Below are positions 14,833-18,335 of a stretch of 18,335 bases of DNA, in pieces (within the stretch, counting starts at the first letter, position 1; every line of letters starts with the position of its first letter). Made by a program: the position numbers and the translations under genes. This DNA comes from an uncultured euryarchaeote (GTDB lineage Archaea > Thermoplasmatota > Thermoplasmata > UBA10834): the NCBI GenBank assembly GCA_937872085.1, contig CALMQK010000142.1, positions 1 through 18,335 on the forward strand. Reading direction: 5' to 3'. Under the pieces are notes generated by a model that searched no databases, was not told where the DNA came from, and saw only the letters and a program-made list of their open reading frames with translations.

Positions 14833-15729
14833 ATGGTGGCCACAATCATCAATGGTGACGAGATCGCTAAGACCATTCGAAAGGAGATCAAAGTGGAAGT
14901 CGACATGTTGAAGGCGAAGGGCATCGACCCAGGCCTGGTAGTCATCATCGTCGGCGAGGATCCAGCATCGCAGGTCTATGTCAGGAAGAAGGGCGAGGCC
15001 TGCAACGAGATGGGTATCTGCTCAGAGACGGCCATGCTCCCCGCGAGCACGACCGAGGAAGAGCTCCTGGAGCTCGTTGACAAGTACAACAAGGACCCGA
15101 AGTTCGATGGTGTGCTCGTCCAGGTCCCGCTCCCGAAGCACATCAGTGAGGAGAGGGTCCTGCTGAGAATAGACCCCAGCAAGGACGTCGATGGGTTCCA
15201 CCCCATGAACGTGGGCAAGATGCTAGTTGGCGCGGACTGTTATCTCCCATGCACACCCCACGGATGCCAGGAGCTTCTCATGAGGAGCGGGAATGACCCT
15301 GCGGGGAAGCATGTCGTCGTTCTCGGCAGGAGCAACATCGTCGGCAAGCCCGTAGCTTGTATGCTGATACAGAAGGCGAAGGGCGCTGATGCGACGGTGA
15401 CCGTCTGCCACTCAAGGACCAAGAACATCGCTGAGATAACAAGGCAAGCGGACATCCTGATAGCAGCGATCGGCCAGCCCAAGTTCGTCAAGGCCGACAT
15501 GGTCAAGGATGGCGTGGTCGTGATCGATGTCGGGGTCAACAGGATCGCGGACGCGACCAAGAAGAGCGGGACCAGGCTCGTCGGGGATGTGGATTTCGAC
15601 GAGGTCAGCAAGAAGGCGAAGGCGATCACACCCGTTCCGGGCGGAGTCGGCCCAATGACCATCACGATGCTCATGAAGAACACGGTCCAGGCGGCTAAGG
15701 TCCATCACGGCCTGGTCGAGAAGTGTTAA
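14833..15729 (+). CDS. folD: methylene-THF dehydrogenase / methenyl-THF cyclohydrolase
   Basis: FolD interconverts 10-formyl-, 5,10-methenyl- and 5,10-methylene-THF with NAD(P). The 298-residue protein is full length. Catalytic Y49 and K53 lie in the Y-x3-K motif of VYVRKKGEACNEMGI. VQVPLPKH (97-104), KDVDGFHPMNVG, the Rossmann GRSNIVGKP (165-173) and TPVPGGVGPMT (266-276) are all intact. This bifunctional enzyme bridges the products of Fhs and the substrate of MetF, so with the divergent fhs and the downstream metVF operon the window encodes every enzyme from formate to methyl-THF. GGGGA precedes the ATG by a few bases. A hairpin terminator follows the stop codon by 13 bases. Confidence 0.97.
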   Translation: MVATIINGDEIAKTIRKEIKVEVDMLKAKGIDPGLVVIIVGEDPASQVYVRKKGEACNEMGICSETAMLPASTTEEELLELVDKYNKDPKFDGVLVQVPLPKHISEERVLLRIDPSKDVDGFHPMNVGKMLVGADCYLPCTPHGCQELLMRSGNDPAGKHVVVLGRSNIVGKPVACMLIQKAKGADATVTVCHSRTKNIAEITRQADILIAAIGQPKFVKADMVKDGVVVIDVGVNRIADATKKSGTRLVGDVDFDEVSKKAKAITPVPGGVGPMTITMLMKNTVQAAKVHHGLVEKC

Positions 15730-15742
15730 ACGTCTTCCTTTG

Positions 15743-15770
15743 GGACGGCCTCTGGCCGTCCGTTCTCTTA
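15743..15770 (+). terminator. hairpin terminator of folD
   Basis: A perfect 8-bp G/C-rich stem, GGACGGCC/GGCCGTCC, with a TCT loop begins 13 nt after the folD stop and is followed by the pyrimidine-rich GTTCTCTTATTCC. The T-tract is interrupted, but the position and symmetry fit a transcript end. Confidence 0.6.
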
Positions 15771-16056
15771 TTCCATTTCACATGCATTCACTGAAAGGGA
15801 CATCGTCATGCATCGATTTCGATTCGATAATCGCCGAACCATGTCGAGAACCGTCGATATGACCGGCCATCGATGACTTAGCGCTGTGAATGTGGTGACT
15901 GAACTCGGCGTCGTACCACCGAAAACCATTATAGCCACCTCAAGAATCGGGGCGCAGGAATCGAATAGAGTGTTAGCGGCGGGACCTGCTGAGGCCCCGC
16001 AGGGATGTCGGATGGGTTCCTATCGATATGGATTGTGAGAGAGCGAGAGTGACCAA
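15771..16056. other. intergenic region between folD and acs, with promoter and structured leader
   Basis: No gene is supported here. The first part (15771-15900) is A/T-richer, with repeated TCGAT/CGATT units and the duplicated hexamer ATGCAT, and has no clear function. A TATA-like CCATTATAGC at 15926-15935 should drive acs from about 15957. The resulting leader of about 100 nt contains a hairpin, 15979-16000 (GCGGGACC/GGCCCCGC with one A-C mismatch and a TGCTGA loop). It also contains an alternative pairing, CCTGC (15985-15989) with GCAGG (15999-16003), that would exclude the first. Confidence 0.45.
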
Positions 16057-17811
16057 ATGGCTGAGAAAAGCACGGAACTGATACACAGCGCCATGATTAC
16101 AAAGGACCCCTCGAAGCTGAGGCTGAAGCCGAACCTCCAGGACTACGAGCAGTCAAGAAAGAACTTCAAGTGGTCCGATGCAGACAACATGGTGGACTGG
16201 TTCCCCGGCGGGAAGATCAACATGGCATACAACGCCATCGACAGGCACGCCAAGGGGAAGAAGAAGGACAAGATCGCCCTCATCTTCGACGACGGTCAGG
16301 GACACGTGGAGAAGTTCACATTCGGCCAGCTCGGCGCGTTGACCAGCAAGTTCGCTAATGTCTTGAAGAAGCTCGGTATCAAGAGGCAGGAGAGGGTCTT
16401 CTTCTTCCTACAGAGGTCCCCGGAGCTGTACGCCGGTTTCCTGGGAGCCATCAAGTACGGCGCCATCGCGAGCCCGATGTTCCCCGCTTTCGGCCCTGAT
16501 GCCATCAGGGACAGGCTCTTGGACAGCGGCGCGGTCGCGCTCGTCACGGATTCCGAACTGAAGTCGAGGGTCTACGAGGTCAAGAACCTGCTGCCCGAGC
16601 TGAAGCACATGATCATCGTGGGGAAGGACGCGGCTGCGGGGGAGCTCAGCTGGGAGAAGGAGATGGCGGAGGCATCGGACATGTTCGACGCCACACCGAT
16701 GGACCCCGAGGAGTTCTCATACATGCTCTACACATCCGGCACCACGGGCAAGCCCAAGGGCGTGGTCCATGCCCACAAGGACATCGTGCAGATACACCTG
16801 TCGACCAACTGGGTCCTGGACGTGCACGATGAGGACGTCTACTGGTGCACCGCTGACCTGGGCTGGGTCACTGGCGTCGTGTACGGCGTCATAGGCCCAT
16901 GGTCGAACGGAGTCACGCAGGTCGGCCTCGGCGGCAGATTCGATCCCGAGAGATGGTTCAAGACCATCCAGGACTACAAGATCAGCGTCTGGTATACCGC
17001 CCCGACCGCTGTCAGGATGCTGATGGCCAAGGGCGACGACATACCGAAGAAATACGACCTCTCGAGCCTGAGGGCCAACTACTCGGTCGGCGAGCCGCTG
17101 AACCCTGAAGGCGTCAGGTGGGCGATGGAGGTGTTCGACAGCAAACCGTTCCACGACACCTGGTGGCAGACGGAGACCGGGAGCATACTCATCACGAACT
17201 TCCCCGAGATGCCGATCAAGCCCGGGTCCATGGGCAAACCGCTGCCGGGAGTCGAGGCTGCGATCGTGGACGAGAACGGGAATGTCCTCCCCCAGGGCGA
17301 GGAAGGCGCCCTCGTGCTCAGGCCTGGCTGGCCCGCCATGATGAGACAGATATGGAACAACCCCGCGAAGTACAACGAGTACTTCAAGAACGGTTGGTAC
17401 TACACCGGAGACACCGCGCAGATCGACAAGGACGGGTACTTCTGGTATGTCGGCCGAGCCGACGATGTGATAAAGACTGCCGGTGAGAGGGTCGGTCCGT
17501 TCGAGGTCGAGAGCGCCTTGATCGAGCACGAGGCGATCGTAGAGGCCGGGGTCATAGGCAAGCCGGACGAGCTCAGGGGCAACATCATCAAGGCGTTCAT
17601 CGTGCTCTCGCCGGGCTTCGTCGACTCTCCAGAGCTGAAAGAGGAGATACAGAAGTTTGTGAAAAAGAAGCTCGCGGGCCACGCGTTCCCAAGGGAGATC
17701 GAGGTCGTCAAGAGCCTTCCGAAGACAAGGAGCGGGAAGATCATGAGACGGCTCCTGAGGGCGAGGGAGCTCGGACTGCCGATCGGGGACACCTCGACGC
17801 TGGAAGACTGA
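16057..17811 (+). CDS. acs: AMP-forming acetyl-CoA synthetase
   Basis: This enzyme activates acetate through acetyl-AMP to acetyl-CoA. The ANL-superfamily motifs are intact in 584 residues: the P-loop LYTSGTTGKPKG (224-235), DTWWQTETG (367-375), YYTGD (448-452), GRADDVIKTAGERVGPFEVES (466-486) and PKTRSGKIMRR (555-565), whose Lys561 is the catalytic and acetylatable lysine. The tryptophan in WWQTE is the residue that limits the acyl pocket to acetate or propionate in Acs, and the C-terminal GDTSTLED is also Acs-like. The protein is shorter than the bacterial form of about 650 residues, mostly at the N-terminus, so a propionate or related short-chain preference cannot be excluded. Its ribosome-binding site is weak. 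Two small membrane-protein genes follow within 20 bp of each other. Confidence 0.92.
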   Translation: MAEKSTELIHSAMITKDPSKLRLKPNLQDYEQSRKNFKWSDADNMVDWFPGGKINMAYNAIDRHAKGKKKDKIALIFDDGQGHVEKFTFGQLGALTSKFANVLKKLGIKRQERVFFFLQRSPELYAGFLGAIKYGAIASPMFPAFGPDAIRDRLLDSGAVALVTDSELKSRVYEVKNLLPELKHMIIVGKDAAAGELSWEKEMAEASDMFDATPMDPEEFSYMLYTSGTTGKPKGVVHAHKDIVQIHLSTNWVLDVHDEDVYWCTADLGWVTGVVYGVIGPWSNGVTQVGLGGRFDPERWFKTIQDYKISVWYTAPTAVRMLMAKGDDIPKKYDLSSLRANYSVGEPLNPEGVRWAMEVFDSKPFHDTWWQTETGSILITNFPEMPIKPGSMGKPLPGVEAAIVDENGNVLPQGEEGALVLRPGWPAMMRQIWNNPAKYNEYFKNGWYYTGDTAQIDKDGYFWYVGRADDVIKTAGERVGPFEVESALIEHEAIVEAGVIGKPDELRGNIIKAFIVLSPGFVDSPELKEEIQKFVKKKLAGHAFPREIEVVKSLPKTRSGKIMRRLLRARELGLPIGDTSTLED

Positions 17812-17831
17812 GAGGGTAACAGGAGTTACGA

Positions 17832-18089
17832 ATGCATACGGTGCGTGATGACTTGACAGACGAAGAGAAGGACAGGATCACAGTTCTTGAGCACAAGGTG
17901 CAGAGCCTTAGGGAGATTGTTTCCGTCGTGACGATTGTCGCGTTCACGGTATTTCTGGGGGTTCCCATAATCGCCTCCGTCATCGGAGGAGGAACCTACT
18001 CAGAATTCTTCGGCGGCGGATGGAACACGATGCTTCTCTACGGGCTGCTCGTGGCGAACGCGGTAGGATATCTCTGGAGCGAGCTCTGA
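17832..18089 (+). CDS. small two-helix membrane protein
   Basis: The 85-residue product has a charged, probably helical N-terminus (EEKDRITVLEHKVQSLREIV, a short coiled-coil pattern at 11-30). Two predicted transmembrane segments follow, at about 29-51 (VSVVTIVAFTVFLGVPIIASVI) and 66-83 (NTMLLYGLLVANAVGYLW). AGGAG precedes the ATG by about seven bases. It sits 20 bp after acs and 13 bp before the next membrane-protein gene, so all three are probably one operon. I recognise no family. In bacteria, acs is often followed by a small membrane protein (DUF485) and an acetate symporter; the layout is similar, but sequence similarity was not recognisable by eye. Confidence 0.75.
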   Translation: MHTVRDDLTDEEKDRITVLEHKVQSLREIVSVVTIVAFTVFLGVPIIASVIGGGTYSEFFGGGWNTMLLYGLLVANAVGYLWSEL

Positions 18090-18102
18090 GGAGGGACCGA
18101 GC

Positions 18103-18335
18103 ATGGACAGAAAAGTTAGGAACACCGTTGTACTAGTCTTGCTTGTTTTTGTCGTGGTCGCCGCACAGCAGGGAATCTTGTATTCGATCGACAAAAGCAT
18201 AGGAACCGGAAATGTGCAGGTCATCGCTCAGGATACGAACGGCACCGAGCAATGGACGATGGGTCTGATACCCCACCTTCAGACGATGACCAAGACCGAT
18301 GCTCTCTCCCAGGGATTCAAGATATGGGCCTCTCC
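18103..18335 (+). CDS. membrane-anchored protein, truncated by the window end
   Basis: Only the first 77 codons are present. The reading frame starts MDRKVRNTVV, with GGAGG seven to eight bases upstream of the ATG, and stays open to the window edge. Residues 8-21 are strongly hydrophobic (TVVLVLLVFVVVAA), a signal-anchor or first transmembrane helix after a basic N-terminus. A polar, probably extracytoplasmic stretch follows (NGTEQWTMGLIPHLQTMTK). It lies 13 bp after the two-helix protein gene and is probably in the acs operon. A sodium:solute symporter or related acetate carrier is one possibility from context, but the visible part does not establish it. Confidence 0.7.
   Translation, partial: MDRKVRNTVVLVLLVFVVVAAQQGILYSIDKSIGTGNVQVIAQDTNGTEQWTMGLIPHLQTMTKTDALSQGFKIWAS

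Noticed and set aside
15780..15910. Possible C/D-box small RNA (CGATGA and CTGA near each other)
   Set aside because: The C box has a mismatch, C' and D' boxes are lacking, and no guide spacing fits. The motifs are short enough to occur by chance.
1..18335. CRISPR array, insertion sequence or prophage
   Set aside because: No regularly spaced direct repeats, transposase or integrase motifs, or flanking terminal repeats were seen. The gene content is housekeeping and metabolic throughout.

Overview
The window looks like chromosomal DNA from an archaeon. The strongest evidence is a tRNA-Leu gene interrupted by a 24-nt intron that folds into a canonical bulge-helix-bulge. Archaeal TATA-like boxes lie upstream of most transcription units, and several gene families are typically archaeal: a cyclic-2,3-diphosphoglycerate-synthetase-type GTPase, KaiC/GvpD-like RecA ATPases and a DUF35 Zn-ribbon/OB protein. 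Base composition is GC-rich. A Thermoplasmatota-like lineage is my best guess from the gene mix, but this is inference; no marker gene here settles it.

Layout. 1-1460 (minus): intron-containing tRNA-Leu(UAA) downstream of a COG2403-type GTPase. 1575-2991 (plus): a small HTH/zinc-ribbon protein, then a separately promoted two-ACT-domain protein. 2981-3310 (minus): a stand-alone DUF35 protein that overlaps the ACT gene tail to tail. 3531-6228 (plus): a winged-helix regulator (TTG start), a GvpD/KaiC-like double RecA-fold ATPase and a second KaiC-like protein without a Walker A lysine, probably one operon. 6238-7791 (minus): bifunctional purH. 7935-12772 (minus): a tightly overlapping five-gene operon, QmoA-like HdrA / QmoB-like HdrA / MvhD / MetV / MetF. 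12939-14657 (minus): fhs. 14833-15729 (plus): folD, divergent from fhs. 16057 to the end (plus): AMP-forming acetyl-CoA synthetase, a two-helix membrane protein and a truncated membrane-anchored protein.

How the genes fit together. Fhs, FolD and MetF/MetV together make a complete tetrahydrofolate methyl branch of the Wood-Ljungdahl type (formate to formyl-, methenyl-, methylene- and methyl-THF). PurH consumes 10-formyl-THF and acetyl-CoA synthetase connects acetate to acetyl-CoA, so roughly half the window concerns C1-folate and acetate metabolism. The most notable feature is the MetVF operon. The methylene-THF reductase is co-encoded with two different HdrA-type flavoproteins and MvhD in a Qmo-like arrangement, but with no HdrB, HdrC or QmoC. 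This suggests a soluble electron-transfer (possibly bifurcating) MetVF complex whose composition differs from the metVF-hdrCBA-mvhD cluster of acetogens. No CRISPR array, insertion sequence, rRNA or integrase was seen.
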